Positions 8,468 through 17,472 of a stretch of DNA of 64,000 nt are shown piece by piece (the first letter of the stretch is position 1; every line of letters begins with the position of its first letter). Source of the stretch: Arthrobacter sp. SLBN-83 (lineage in GTDB: Bacteria; Actinomycetota; Actinomycetes; Actinomycetales; Micrococcaceae); NCBI RefSeq assembly GCF_006715285.1, contig NZ_VFMX01000001.1:2046001-2110000 (forward strand), read 5' to 3'. The notes below the pieces were generated by a model. It had not been told where the DNA came from and did not search any database. It worked only from the letters and a program-made list of their open reading frames with translations. A program made the translations under genes and the position numbers.

Positions 8468-9364
8468 ATGGCAACCCAGACCCTCAACCGTGCCACGTTG
8501 GGCACAAGCACAAGCCCAGCAGTCCGCCAGCCCCGCAAAAAGATGTCGGCCGGCAGGATCGCGGCCGTCGTTGTCGCCGCGGTCATCGCAGTCCTGTGGC
8601 TGGTCCCCTTCGCCTGGGCTACCGTTACGGCGTTCAAGAGCGAGACGGATGCTGCCTCGCCGAAGGTCAGCTGGATCCCGCCGTCGGGCTTTACCGCCGA
8701 CGCGTTCGTGAAGGTGTTCCAGGACGGCAACATCCCGCTCTGGACCTGGAATTCGCTGTACACCTCGGCGGCCATCACGGCCGTCACGCTGGTGATCTCG
8801 TCGCTCGTGGCGTATGCCTTGTCCCGGATCGACTTCAAGGGAAAGAAGGTGCTGATGACGGTGATCATCGCCTCCATCATCGTCCCTCCGCCGGTCCTGA
8901 TCATTCCGCTCTTCTACCAGATGCTCGCCCTCCACATGATCGATACGTCGTGGGCCATCATCCTGCCGCAGGTCATCCACCCCGCCATGGTGTTTGTGCT
9001 CAAGAAGTTCTTTGACCAGATTCCCCGCGAACTCGAAGAGGCTGCAGTGATGGACGGCGCCAGCCGGATGCGGATCTTCCTCCAGGTGGTCCTGCCGCTG
9101 TCCCGCCCCATCCTGGCCGCCGTCGCCATCTTCGTGTTCATCGGCGCCTGGAACAACTTCCTGTGGCCGTTCATCGCCACCAACGACGCGTCCCTCCTCA
9201 CCCTTCCGGTGGGCCTGCAGACCATCAAGAGTGCCTATGGCATCCAATACGCGCAGAACATGGCGTCCGCGTTGCTTGCAGCCCTGCCCCTGATCCTGGT
9301 GTTCCTGTTCTTCCAGCGCCAGATCATCAAGGGAGTTGCGACGACGGGCCTCGCCGGCACCTGA
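8468..9364 (+). CDS. ABC sugar permease, MalG type
   Basis: Second permease (298 aa) of the arabinoside importer. It has a basic N-terminal tail, a membrane segment from about residue 33, then an extracellular stretch, five more hydrophobic segments and the EAA loop ELEEAAVMDGASRMRIF. The start is the ATG two bases after the preceding stop. The open frame runs far upstream through the first permease gene, but that part is a shadow of the other frame. No ATP-binding subunit follows; the next gene is the GH51 enzyme, 54 bases on. Confidence 0.93.
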   Translation: MATQTLNRATLGTSTSPAVRQPRKKMSAGRIAAVVVAAVIAVLWLVPFAWATVTAFKSETDAASPKVSWIPPSGFTADAFVKVFQDGNIPLWTWNSLYTSAAITAVTLVISSLVAYALSRIDFKGKKVLMTVIIASIIVPPPVLIIPLFYQMLALHMIDTSWAIILPQVIHPAMVFVLKKFFDQIPRELEEAAVMDGASRMRIFLQVVLPLSRPILAAVAIFVFIGAWNNFLWPFIATNDASLLTLPVGLQTIKSAYGIQYAQNMASALLAALPLILVFLFFQRQIIKGVATTGLAGT

Positions 9365-9418
9365 TGCCTACCTTCACTTTCAACCCCGTACCTGCTGCAC
9401 AACCAAGGAGATAGTTTT

Positions 9419-10957
9419 ATGTCCCGCGCCAGAATCACCCTCGACCGCGACTTCACCATCGGCGAAGTGCCCCGCCGGCTGTTTGGCTCCTTCGTGGAGC
9501 ACATGGGCCGCTGTGTCTACACCGGCATCTTTGAACCCGGCCACCCGGAGGCGGACGAGAACGGCTTCCGCCAGGACGTCCTCAAGCTCGTCAAGGAGTT
9601 GGGCGCCACAGTGATCCGCTATCCCGGCGGAAATTTCGTCTCCGGCTATGACTGGGAAGACGGGATCGGCCCCCGCGAGGACCGCCCCCGCCGGCTTGAT
9701 GGGGCGTGGCACACGGTGGAAACCAACGCCTTTGGCCTCCACGAGTTCGTGGACTGGTCCCGCCAGGCAGGAACCGAAATCATGGAGGCCATTAATCTCG
9801 GCACCAGGGGAGTAGACGCCGCCCGGGCGATCGTGGAGTACGCCAACCACCCCGGCGGCACCCGCCTCTCGGACCTGCGCGCTAAGAACGGGCACAAGGA
9901 CCCGTTCAACATCAAGCTCTGGTGCCTGGGCAACGAGATGGACGGGCCGTGGCAAATTGGCCATAAGACCGCCGAGGAATACGGCCGCTTGGCGCAGGAG
10001 GCGGCCAAGGCCATGCGTTACGTGGACCCTGACATCGAACTGGTGGCCTGTGGAAGTTCCAATTCACGGATGCCTACGTTCGGCGACTGGGAGCAGACTG
10101 TCCTGACGCAGACCTACAACGAGGTGGACTACGTGTCATTGCACGCCTATTACCACGAGTATGAAGGCGACGCGGGCAGCTTCCTCGCAAGCGCGGTGGA
10201 TACCGATTACTTCATCGAATCAGTCATCGCAACTGCCGATGCGGTCCGGGCAAAGGGAAAGCACAAGAAGCACATCAACCTTTCCTTCGATGAGTGGAAC
10301 GTCTGGTACCAGCGCGGCCGGGACACCGAGGACCAGTTGCGAAACGTGGCCAAGGCGGGCTGGCGCGAGCACCCCCGACTCATCGAGGACAAGTACAACG
10401 TGACGGATGCCGTGGTGGTGGGCACACTGTTGAATTCGCTGCTCCGCCACGGCGACCGCGTTAAGATCGCCAACCAGGCGCAGTTGGTCAACGTGATCGG
10501 CCCCATCTTCAGCGAGGAAAACGGACCGGCCTGGCGCCAGACCATCTTCCACCCCTTCTCCCGGATGGCAGAACTCGCCAAGGGCCAGATCCTGCGGCTG
10601 TCCGTTGACTCGGACAAGTACGAAAACGAGCGCTTCGGCGGCACCGACCTGGTGGATGTCAGTGCCACCTGGAACGAGGAGACGGGCCGCGTGGCGCTCT
10701 TCTTCGCCAACCGGGGTCTTGAAGAAGCTGCGGATGTGGAGGTCAACCTGCGCGGTTTCGACGCACGCCGGGTGCTCCGCGCCGAAGTCCTGGAAATCCC
10801 GGACGGCGGCGACCGCTTCACCATCAACAGCCAGGAGAACCCGGACCGGGTTGGCCTCAAGCCGCTGGAGGGAGCAAAGGCAAACGGCTCCGAGCTGCGG
10901 CTGAGCCTACCCGCCCTGTCGTGGGCCGTCGTCGAACTGGACGTGGCGAAGAGCTGA
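9419..10957 (+). CDS. abfA: Alpha-L-arabinofuranosidase, GH51
   Basis: Retaining exo-arabinofuranosidase (512 aa) that releases arabinose from arabino-oligosaccharides. The TIM barrel carries GNEMDGPW with the acid/base Glu173 and SFDEWNVWY with the nucleophile Glu292; a C-terminal beta domain follows. The N-terminal FGSFVEHMGRCVYTGIF and RYPGGNFVSGYDWEDGIG blocks bind the -1 arabinose. There is no signal peptide, so the enzyme acts in the cytoplasm on oligosaccharides delivered by the importer. AAGGAG lies 8 bases before the ATG. It is the last gene of the operon and is followed by a strong hairpin. Confidence 0.97.
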   Translation: MSRARITLDRDFTIGEVPRRLFGSFVEHMGRCVYTGIFEPGHPEADENGFRQDVLKLVKELGATVIRYPGGNFVSGYDWEDGIGPREDRPRRLDGAWHTVETNAFGLHEFVDWSRQAGTEIMEAINLGTRGVDAARAIVEYANHPGGTRLSDLRAKNGHKDPFNIKLWCLGNEMDGPWQIGHKTAEEYGRLAQEAAKAMRYVDPDIELVACGSSNSRMPTFGDWEQTVLTQTYNEVDYVSLHAYYHEYEGDAGSFLASAVDTDYFIESVIATADAVRAKGKHKKHINLSFDEWNVWYQRGRDTEDQLRNVAKAGWREHPRLIEDKYNVTDAVVVGTLLNSLLRHGDRVKIANQAQLVNVIGPIFSEENGPAWRQTIFHPFSRMAELAKGQILRLSVDSDKYENERFGGTDLVDVSATWNEETGRVALFFANRGLEEAADVEVNLRGFDARRVLRAEVLEIPDGGDRFTINSQENPDRVGLKPLEGAKANGSELRLSLPALSWAVVELDVAKS

Positions 10958-10989
10958 TCCGCTCCGAAGCAACAAACCCCAGGCAACAG

Positions 10990-11015
10990 GAAAGCCGCCC
11001 CTCGGGGCGGCTTTC
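10990..11015. terminator. Bidirectional terminator between abfA and the crp-like gene
   Basis: AAAGCCGCCCC (10991-11001) pairs perfectly with GGGGCGGCTTT (11004-11014); realistically a 10-bp stem with a four-base loop, followed on the plus strand by CTTGTT. The two flanking genes converge on it, so it probably serves both. Confidence 0.8.
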
Positions 11016-11036
11016 TTGTTGGTGTCTGCGTGTCGT

Positions 11037-11714
11037 TTAGCGGGAGCGCTGGCGGAGGCGCTGCATGTCCAGGATGACCACGGCGCGGGCCTCGAGGCGG
11101 AGCCAGCCGCGCTGGACGAACTCAGCCAGGGCCTTGTTGACCGTTTCGCGGGAAGCGCCCACCAGCTGGGCCAGTTCCTCCTGGGTGAGCTCGTGCGCCA
11201 CCAGGACACCGTCCGTTGCCGGCCGGCCGAAGCGGTCTGCAAGATCCAGCAGTGCCTTGGCCACGCGGCCGGGAACGTCGGAGAAGACAAGGTCGGAGAG
11301 GGAATCGTTGGTGCGGCGCAGGCGGCGGGCCAGGGCCTGCAGCAGCTGGGCCGAGACCTCGGGGCGGGTGCGCAGCAGGGTGTTCAGGCTTTCGTTCTTC
11401 AATCCGGCCAGGCGGGTCTCGGAGACCGCGGTGGCGGTCGCGGTGCGCGGGCTGGGATCGAACAGGGCCATTTCGCCGAAGAGCTCACCCGGGCCGAGGA
11501 TGGCCAGGAGGGACTCGCGGCCGTCGGGGGAGGTCCGGCCCAGCTTCACCTTGCCGGACACGATGAAGTACAGCTGGTCACCCTGGTCGCCTTCGCGGAA
11601 CACCGACGCGCCGCGGGAAAGGTCCACCTCGGTGAGCTCGTCCGTCAGCAGACGGAATGCGTCGTCGTCGAGCGTGGCGAAAAGGGGTGCTCGGCGCAGT
11701 ACCTCGATGTCCAT
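11037..11714 (-). CDS. Crp/Fnr-family regulator, GlxR-like
   Basis: A 225-residue cAMP-receptor-type regulator. The N-terminal cyclic-nucleotide-binding domain includes GELFGEMALFDPSPRTATA, the phosphate-binding cassette where cAMP would sit. The C-terminal winged helix has ELTQEELAQLVGASRETVNK as its recognition region (residues about 170-190). The ATG at 11714 is preceded by GGAG six bases away; longer in-frame starts lack this. The protein closely follows the actinobacterial GlxR/Crp pattern, a global regulator of carbon metabolism. TGTGA-N6-TCACA sites at 25915-25930 and 28265-28280 could be its targets. Whether it needs cAMP cannot be read from sequence alone. Confidence 0.92.
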   Translation of the reverse strand: MDIEVLRRAPLFATLDDDAFRLLTDELTEVDLSRGASVFREGDQGDQLYFIVSGKVKLGRTSPDGRESLLAILGPGELFGEMALFDPSPRTATATAVSETRLAGLKNESLNTLLRTRPEVSAQLLQALARRLRRTNDSLSDLVFSDVPGRVAKALLDLADRFGRPATDGVLVAHELTQEELAQLVGASRETVNKALAEFVQRGWLRLEARAVVILDMQRLRQRSR

Positions 11715-11909
11715 GAAATCTCCTACGTAAAAGTATCGGCTGTGGCGCTTTTGCCATTGTTTCAGAATTTTCAAGGTTCTGTGACGAACTTGGCAGTCGA
11801 AACACCAGCGGCAGCGCACGGCCGGTCGGGCCGGAGGGGGCAGCAGGCCACAGAAGATTGTCAGCCACCCCCACTAGAATGGAGGTTCAACTGTTAATAA
11901 GGAGCCTTT

Positions 11910-13094
11910 GTGGTCGGCCTGACTGTCCTGGACATTGTCCTGATCCTGGCGCTGCTGTCATACCTGATCTACGGCCTCCGCAATGGGTTCCTGGTCACTG
12001 TCGGCGGCCTCGCCGGCTTTGCTGCCGGCGCCATCGGCGCCTTCTTTGCAGTCCCCCTCGTCAGCGGCTTCGTTGAGGACTCCGGATGGCGGCTCACCGC
12101 CATCATCGCTGCCGCCGTCGTACTCATGGCACTGGGGCACGGCCTGGGCACCATGGTGGGCCGGCAACTGCGCGGAGTGGTGCGGATCCGGCCGTTGCGC
12201 GCCGTGGACCGGCTGGTGGGCGGTGCCCTGAACCTTGTGGTCGCCGCGCTGGTGATGTCCATGCTGGCGTTCAGCGTCAGCTCCCTCGGCGTGCCTGTTG
12301 TGTCCCAGCAGCTGGCCGAATCCAAGGTGATCCGCTTCATCGACGGGCTCACTCCCACACCGGTCAAGGCCACCATGGCGCAGCTTCGTTCCACGGTAAT
12401 CGGCAACGGCATCCCCACCCTGATTGAAGGGCTGGACCAGGGCCAGGCGGTCCAGGTGCCGAATACGAGTACCAATACGCCGGCGCTGAACAAGGCTGCC
12501 CAGTCCGTCCTGAGGATCGCGGGCACGGCCTACGAATGCGGCCAGAACCAGACCGGCAGCGGCTTCGTAGTCTCCGATGACCGCGTGGTAACCAACGCGC
12601 ACGTGGTGGCCGGCGTCTCGCAGCCCGTGGTGGAAATGCCCGACGGCGGTGCCATGCCCGGGCGCGTGGTCTACTTCGACACCAAGCGCGACCTGGCAGT
12701 CCTGGCCGTGGACAACCTGCCCTCCCAGCCGTTGCCCCTAAGCCGCGACCTGCCCGGCGGCAGCCAGGCCGCCTTCGCGGGGTACCCGCACGGCGGTCCC
12801 TTCCAGTCCAAGCCCGCCACCGTCCAGGACATCGCCACGGTCCTGGTCCCGGACATCTACGGCAACAACCCCTCCCCGGAGGACATCTACCGCCTGGCCG
12901 GCGACGTGCAGCCCGGAAATTCCGGCGGCCCGTTGCTCACCACCGACGGGCAGGTAGCCGGGGTGGTCTTCGCCAAGGCAACCTCGGATGCCGAGGTAGG
13001 CTTCGCCATCACCATGAATGACCTGGAACCTGTCGCAGAGCAGGCCCCGGGACTGTCCTCGCCGGTTTCCTCCGGACAGTGCATCCAGAAATAG
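11910..13094 (+). CDS. marP: MarP-type membrane serine protease
   Basis: Membrane-bound trypsin-like protease (394 aa). Residues 1-130 form a CvpA-like domain with four membrane helices; the C-terminal domain outside the membrane has the catalytic triad His231 (TNAHVV), Asp261 (KRDLAVL) and Ser338 (GNSGGPL). Two cysteines (Cys210 and the one near the C-terminus in SGQCIQK) could form the disulfide known from mycobacterial MarP. In mycobacteria the protein supports resistance to acid and oxidative stress. The GTG start has AAGGAG close upstream. The gene converges on aroQ with a 10-base gap. Confidence 0.93.
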   Translation: MVGLTVLDIVLILALLSYLIYGLRNGFLVTVGGLAGFAAGAIGAFFAVPLVSGFVEDSGWRLTAIIAAAVVLMALGHGLGTMVGRQLRGVVRIRPLRAVDRLVGGALNLVVAALVMSMLAFSVSSLGVPVVSQQLAESKVIRFIDGLTPTPVKATMAQLRSTVIGNGIPTLIEGLDQGQAVQVPNTSTNTPALNKAAQSVLRIAGTAYECGQNQTGSGFVVSDDRVVTNAHVVAGVSQPVVEMPDGGAMPGRVVYFDTKRDLAVLAVDNLPSQPLPLSRDLPGGSQAAFAGYPHGGPFQSKPATVQDIATVLVPDIYGNNPSPEDIYRLAGDVQPGNSGGPLLTTDGQVAGVVFAKATSDAEVGFAITMNDLEPVAEQAPGLSSPVSSGQCIQK

Positions 13095-13104
13095 AGCCTG
13101 CCGG

Positions 13105-13569
13105 CTACAGGACCTCGGCCAGGTAGTCGATGGCCAGCTTGTAACCGAACACGCCGGCGCCCACGATCACGGCCGCGCAGACCGGCGACAGGTAGGAGTG
13201 GTGCCGGAATTCCTCGCGCTGGTGCACGTTGGTGATGTGAACCTCGACGGCGGGAAGCTGGACGGCTGCCAGGGCGTCACGGAGTGCCACGGAGGTGTGC
13301 GTGAAGGCCCCGGCGTTCAGGACGATGCCCGCGGCGGTGCCCCTCGCTGCATGGATGGCGTCCAGCAGGACGCCCTCGTGGTTGGACTGGAGGCATTCCA
13401 CCGCAAAACCATGTTCCTTGGCAGCTGAGGCCGCCAGCTGTTCCACGTCGGCAAGGGTGGAGGTACCGTACTTTTCCGGCTCGCGGGTGCCGAGGAGGTT
13501 CAGGTTGGGGCCGTTGATGACCAGGATGGTGCCGCGGCCGGCTTCGACAGTGGAGGAGGCTTCAGTCAT
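13105..13569 (-). CDS. aroQ: 3-dehydroquinate dehydratase, type II
   Basis: Shikimate-pathway enzyme (154 aa) that dehydrates 3-dehydroquinate to 3-dehydroshikimate. The type II signature is complete: [18 protein letters not shown] with the catalytic Tyr, [17 protein letters not shown], and [17 protein letters not shown] with the catalytic His. The start at 13569 gives a 15-residue lead before the first strand; a longer frame upstream would add 21 residues without family resemblance. It is cytoplasmic and dodecameric in the family. It stands alone, away from other aro genes. Confidence 0.96.
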   Translation of the reverse strand: MTEASSTVEAGRGTILVINGPNLNLLGTREPEKYGTSTLADVEQLAASAAKEHGFAVECLQSNHEGVLLDAIHAARGTAAGIVLNAGAFTHTSVALRDALAAVQLPAVEVHITNVHQREEFRHHSYLSPVCAAVIVGAGVFGYKLAIDYLAEVL

Positions 13570-13632
13570 GCCTGCAAATCTATCGGGTGGCTCCGCCTGC
13601 CGCGCATTCTTACGCCGGCCCGTCCCGTCCAT

Positions 13633-13680
13633 TGCTGAGCACTTGTCGTTCTCGAGCTCGAAAACGACAAGTACCCAGCA
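13633..13680. terminator. Near-perfect palindrome between aroQ and the alpha-galactosidase gene
   Basis: The 16-base arm at 13641-13656 (ACTTGTCGTTCTCGAG) is the inverse of 13657-13672 with one mismatch; outer TGCTG/CAGCA arms extend the structure to 13633-13680. It lies 21 bases beyond the stop of the alpha-galactosidase gene (minus strand) and has no T-tract. It could end that operon, or be a repeated intergenic palindrome. Confidence 0.55.
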
Positions 13681-13692
13681 GTCGATGGTGGT

Positions 13693-15882
13693 CTAGAGGG
13701 CTGTTACCTTCAGCAGCAGGGCGTGTTCCGGGTTCAGGATTGGCATCGGCAGGCCCACTTCCGCAAGGAACCTGCCGGTGGCCACCGCTCCCTCAGCCAG
13801 CCACGCGGGCGGCTGGACCTGGGTGAACGTGTGGCGGTAGTCGGCATCGTCCGCCGTGGGGAAGACCGCCTCCACGCGGTAGCTGCGGCCATCCTCCAGC
13901 CCCGGGATGCCGATCCGGCCCGGCTGCTCGGCCGCCGAGGTGCGTGTGCTGACCAGGGCGAACAGGGCCGCCGTCGTGCTTTCCGCAACGGATCCATCCG
14001 CCACCACGCCGTGCAGCAGGAAGGAATCGTCCGCAACGTCAGCGTGGACGGCGCGGCCGCTGTGGATCAGGTTCCGGTGCTCCTTGTACAGGCCCACGAT
14101 GCGCCGCAGCTCCTCGCGCTCCCTGCCCTGCACGCTGCGTACGTCCCATTCCATCCCGAAGTGGCCAAACAGCGCGGTGATGCCACGGAAGGAAAGGTCG
14201 TGGGTGCGGGCGGTGGTGTGCGAGGTGGTGGGGCCGATATGGCTGCCCACGAGTTCCGGTGGAACCACGGCCTCCGTCCAGCGCTGGATGGTCTGCCGCT
14301 CCAGGGCGTCGTTGCAGTCGGATGCCCAGATCCGGTCCGTCCGCTCCAGGATGCCGAGGTCCACCCGGGCACCGCCGGAGGAACAGCTCTCAATTTCGAC
14401 GCCGGGGTGGGCCTTGCGGAGCTCGTCGAACAGGCGGTAGGCGGCGAGGGTTTGTTCGTGGACCGAAGGGCGGCCGGCATGGCCCTGTTCGACGAGGTCC
14501 CGGTTCTGGTCCCACTTCAGGTAGCTGATGTTGTTGTCGGCAAGGAGTGCTGAGATCCGGTCGAAGACGTACTGCCACGCCTCCGGGTTCACGAGGTCGA
14601 TGATGTGCTGGTTGCGCCACTCGAGGGGCAGCCGGCCCCCGTCCTTGTGCGCCACGGCGGAGGGGCCCGAAATCCAGTCCGGATGTGCCCGTGCAATGTC
14701 TGAATCCAGGTTGACCATCTCCGGTTCCACCCACAGGCCGAATTCCATCCCGCGGGAGGTGACGGCGTCGATCAGTGGGGTAAGGCCTTCCGGCCAGACG
14801 GTCTCATCCACATACCAGTCGCCCAGTCCGGCATGGTCGTCGCGGCGGCCGCGGAACCAGCCGTCGTCGAGCACGAAGCGCTCCACGCCAAGGTCAGCAG
14901 CGGAGTCAGCCAGCTCGATCAGGGTGTCCAGGTTGTGGTCGAAGTAGACCGCTTCCCAGGTGTTGAGCACCACCGGGCGGGGTTTTCCGGCCGGCAGGCC
15001 GGTGGCGGCGGGCAGCACGTGGTGCGGCCGGGACCGGAACCAGCTGTAGAAGGCCTCCGTGATGCCGTCCAGGCCCCGGTCCGAGTAGGCGGCGAACAGG
15101 GCGGGCGTGGTGTAGCTGCCGCCCGGTTCCAGGATGACCTCGGCAGGACCCAGGAGTTCCGAGCCGCCTATCATGGTCCGGCCGTCACCGATGGTGTCCG
15201 CGAACTGTTCGTGGTTGCCGCTCCAGGCAAGGTGCGTCGCCCAGACCTTGCCGTGCCGGTTTCCGAAGCTTCGGGTGCCGGCAGCGAACAGCAGGGAGGA
15301 ATCGTGCCCGGTGCGGCCGTGGCGGCCGGTCCGGACCCAGGTGCCCTGCTGGATGGGCCGCCGCTGCGGGTGGCGTTCCCGGCACCAGCGTCCGGTCAGG
15401 TCCAGGAGTTCGACGGCGTCAGGTGCCACGGGCAGGACGGTTGCCAGTTCGTCCACCTGGAAGGGGGTGGTGCCGTTGTTGGTGAGGGTGTGCCTCAGCT
15501 CCAGCAGGCCGCCGGGGTGCAGCGTGAGCGAGGTCGAAACGCTGATGCTGGTTTCGTCGTCGGCCTGCTCGATGGTGGCCGAGGTCCTTTCATGACTGAC
15601 CGACGTGACGCGGAGGCGGGAGGAGAAGTCAAGGCCAGCGGCGCCGTCACTGATCCGGTGGCCGCGCAGGGCCGGCCGGCCCCGCCATGACGACGAAGCC
15701 TGGGGGAGCAGGCTTGCGGGGACCCGTGCGTCGATGGAGGAATGCCCCACCGGCCCGGCCAGGACCGCCAGGTCCGGCAGTTCCGCGCCGAGGTCGGCGC
15801 CCCAATGGAGCACCTCGGCCTCCCCGCTGTCGAAGCTGATCAGCAGGCTGGTACCGGCGGAACGGAGGTGCAGGGGGTCCAT
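13693..15882 (-). CDS. Alpha-galactosidase, GH36
   Basis: Retaining alpha-galactosidase (729 aa) acting on raffinose-type or other alpha-galactosides. It has an N-terminal beta-sandwich to about residue 290, a TIM barrel with the FVLDDGWFRGRRDD block near 337-349, the nucleophile Asp458 in YLKWDQNRD, CSSGGARVDLGILERTD near 500-516 and the acid/base Asp522 in ASDCND, then a C-terminal beta domain. There is no signal peptide, so it works in the cytoplasm. It is the last gene of the minus-strand operon with an ABC importer, with a stem-loop in the 153-base gap after the binding-protein gene. Full length for the family. Confidence 0.96.
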   Translation of the reverse strand: MDPLHLRSAGTSLLISFDSGEAEVLHWGADLGAELPDLAVLAGPVGHSSIDARVPASLLPQASSSWRGRPALRGHRISDGAAGLDFSSRLRVTSVSHERTSATIEQADDETSISVSTSLTLHPGGLLELRHTLTNNGTTPFQVDELATVLPVAPDAVELLDLTGRWCRERHPQRRPIQQGTWVRTGRHGRTGHDSSLLFAAGTRSFGNRHGKVWATHLAWSGNHEQFADTIGDGRTMIGGSELLGPAEVILEPGGSYTTPALFAAYSDRGLDGITEAFYSWFRSRPHHVLPAATGLPAGKPRPVVLNTWEAVYFDHNLDTLIELADSAADLGVERFVLDDGWFRGRRDDHAGLGDWYVDETVWPEGLTPLIDAVTSRGMEFGLWVEPEMVNLDSDIARAHPDWISGPSAVAHKDGGRLPLEWRNQHIIDLVNPEAWQYVFDRISALLADNNISYLKWDQNRDLVEQGHAGRPSVHEQTLAAYRLFDELRKAHPGVEIESCSSGGARVDLGILERTDRIWASDCNDALERQTIQRWTEAVVPPELVGSHIGPTTSHTTARTHDLSFRGITALFGHFGMEWDVRSVQGREREELRRIVGLYKEHRNLIHSGRAVHADVADDSFLLHGVVADGSVAESTTAALFALVSTRTSAAEQPGRIGIPGLEDGRSYRVEAVFPTADDADYRHTFTQVQPPAWLAEGAVATGRFLAEVGLPMPILNPEHALLLKVTAL

Positions 15883-15956
15883 GGCGGTCTCTTTCAGAGT
15901 TCAGGGCGTGCGCCTTAAGTTACGCACAAGACGAAATTGAGGGGAAGGGGTGGCCG

Positions 15957-15991
15957 GGTGCCGCCGTCGCGAGGAGGGGGACGGCGGCACC
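15957..15991 (-). other. Intercistronic stem-loop after the sugar-binding protein gene
   Basis: GGTGCCGCCGTC (15957-15968) pairs perfectly with GACGGCGGCACC (15980-15991) across an 11-base loop. It lies 45 bases past the binding-protein stop and before the alpha-galactosidase gene. It may stabilise the upstream message or thin out transcription, giving more binding protein than enzyme. Confidence 0.6.
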
Positions 15992-16035
15992 GGGCCGGGT
16001 GGCTGCGACCACGTACGCAGCCACGTGGGAGGGGG

Positions 16036-17376
16036 TTACTTGAACAGGGCGTTGACCTGGTCGTTGGCCTGGGTCAGTGAGTTGGCTTTGGCCTTGCCCG
16101 ACACCACGGCGTCCATGGCGGGCTTCATGATGCCGTCAACCTTGGCTGCGTTGTCAGCAATCGGGTAGAGGAAGGTGGTGCCGTCCTTGACCTGCTGGCT
16201 GAACGGGGTCACATCCACGCCCTTTGCCTTGAAGGCCTCCACGGCCTTATCGGCGGAGGTCTTGATGGCCGGGAACACCACGGCCTTGGATGCCACCACG
16301 TCCTGGCAGGCGGCGGAGCCCAGGTACTCGACCCACTTGATGGCGGCGTCCTTCTTCTTGGTGCCGGCGTAGATGGAGTCCGCCAGGCCGTTGTACATGC
16401 TGGCGCGCTTGCCGTTAACACCGGTAGGGGTGGGGGCGATGCCCACCTTGACGTCCTTGTAGCCGGTGTACTGGCCGATCATCCACGAACCGTTGGCGTT
16501 GATGACGGACTTGCCGGCGGCGAAGGTGTCCGCCATGCTGGCGCCCACCGTGGTTTCGAGTTTGGGCATGTACCCCTTGTCCACCAGGCCGGCGAACCAG
16601 TCGATGCTTTCCTGGAACTTGGGGTCGTCATAGTTGTAGTGCTTGCCCCACGGATTCTTGTCGGTGTGCGTCCAGCCGGTGGTACCGGTGAGGTAGCTCC
16701 ATTCGGTCTGGCCCTGTCCGGAGCCGGACCCGTTGAGGCCCAGCCCGTAGACGGCCACGTTGTTCTTGTCGAAGCCTGGCTCGTCGCCGCGCTTGCCGTT
16801 CTTGTCCACGGTCAGGTGGGCGATGGTCTTTTCGTACGTGCCGCCGTCCTGGGGGTTCCAGGTGAGGTTGGCCATCTGTTCGGGAGTCACGCCGGCGTCT
16901 GCTGCGAGCTTGGTGTTGTAGAACAGGGCGATGGTGTCCCAGTCCTTCGGCAACCCGTAGCGCTTGCCGTCCTGTCCCACCCAAAGGTCGGCGAGCCCGG
17001 AGTTGTAGACGCTGGTATCGATGTTGTCCTTCTTGACCGCATCGTCCAGCGGGAGCAGCTGCTTGTTCTTGATGAATTCCGGGTACTTGCCCAGGTGGTC
17101 GGTGAACACGTCCGGCGCGGTGCCGGCCACGAAGCCGTTGGTGAGGGTGCCCCAGTAGTCGTCCCAGCCGCGCTGGGTGACCTTGACGGTGATGTCCGGG
17201 TTGGCCTTGTGGAAGTCGTCCGCGCACTGCTTGTACGCGGGGAGCTGGTTGGCGTCCCAGAGCCAGTAGTTGATTTCACCCTTGCCGGCGTCGGCGGAGC
17301 TGCCGCCGCCGCAGGCGGAGAGGGCCAGGACTGCGGCTGCCGCTGCAGCCAGGGAGGTGAGTGCTTTCTTTTTCAT
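16036..17376 (-). CDS. ABC sugar-binding lipoprotein (galactoside importer)
   Basis: Family 1 solute-binding protein (446 aa). A basic MKKK start, a short hydrophobic segment and the lipobox ALSAC (Cys22) mark it as a Sec-exported lipoprotein. The mature domain opens with INYWLWDANQLPAYKQCADDF and keeps the NGSWMIGQY ligand-site block typical of CUT1 binding proteins. AAAGGA lies upstream of the ATG. It is the third gene of the operon after two permeases, and the cytoplasmic GH36 enzyme downstream suggests that alpha-galactosides are its ligands. That inference rests on context alone. Confidence 0.93.
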   Translation of the reverse strand: MKKKALTSLAAAAAAVLALSACGGGSSADAGKGEINYWLWDANQLPAYKQCADDFHKANPDITVKVTQRGWDDYWGTLTNGFVAGTAPDVFTDHLGKYPEFIKNKQLLPLDDAVKKDNIDTSVYNSGLADLWVGQDGKRYGLPKDWDTIALFYNTKLAADAGVTPEQMANLTWNPQDGGTYEKTIAHLTVDKNGKRGDEPGFDKNNVAVYGLGLNGSGSGQGQTEWSYLTGTTGWTHTDKNPWGKHYNYDDPKFQESIDWFAGLVDKGYMPKLETTVGASMADTFAAGKSVINANGSWMIGQYTGYKDVKVGIAPTPTGVNGKRASMYNGLADSIYAGTKKKDAAIKWVEYLGSAACQDVVASKAVVFPAIKTSADKAVEAFKAKGVDVTPFSQQVKDGTTFLYPIADNAAKVDGIMKPAMDAVVSGKAKANSLTQANDQVNALFK

Positions 17377-17472
17377 GGGAGGGGTCCTTTCAAGGTGCTT
17401 CCGGGCAGGCCGCCATGGCCGGGCGCCGGAGGAGCGGCCGGTGGGATTGTGGAGGGGTGGTTGGAGGGAGGG

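Noticed and set aside
11780..11795. TGTGACGAACTTGGCA upstream of the crp-like gene as an autoregulatory site
   Set aside because: Two mismatches in the right half; too weak to call.
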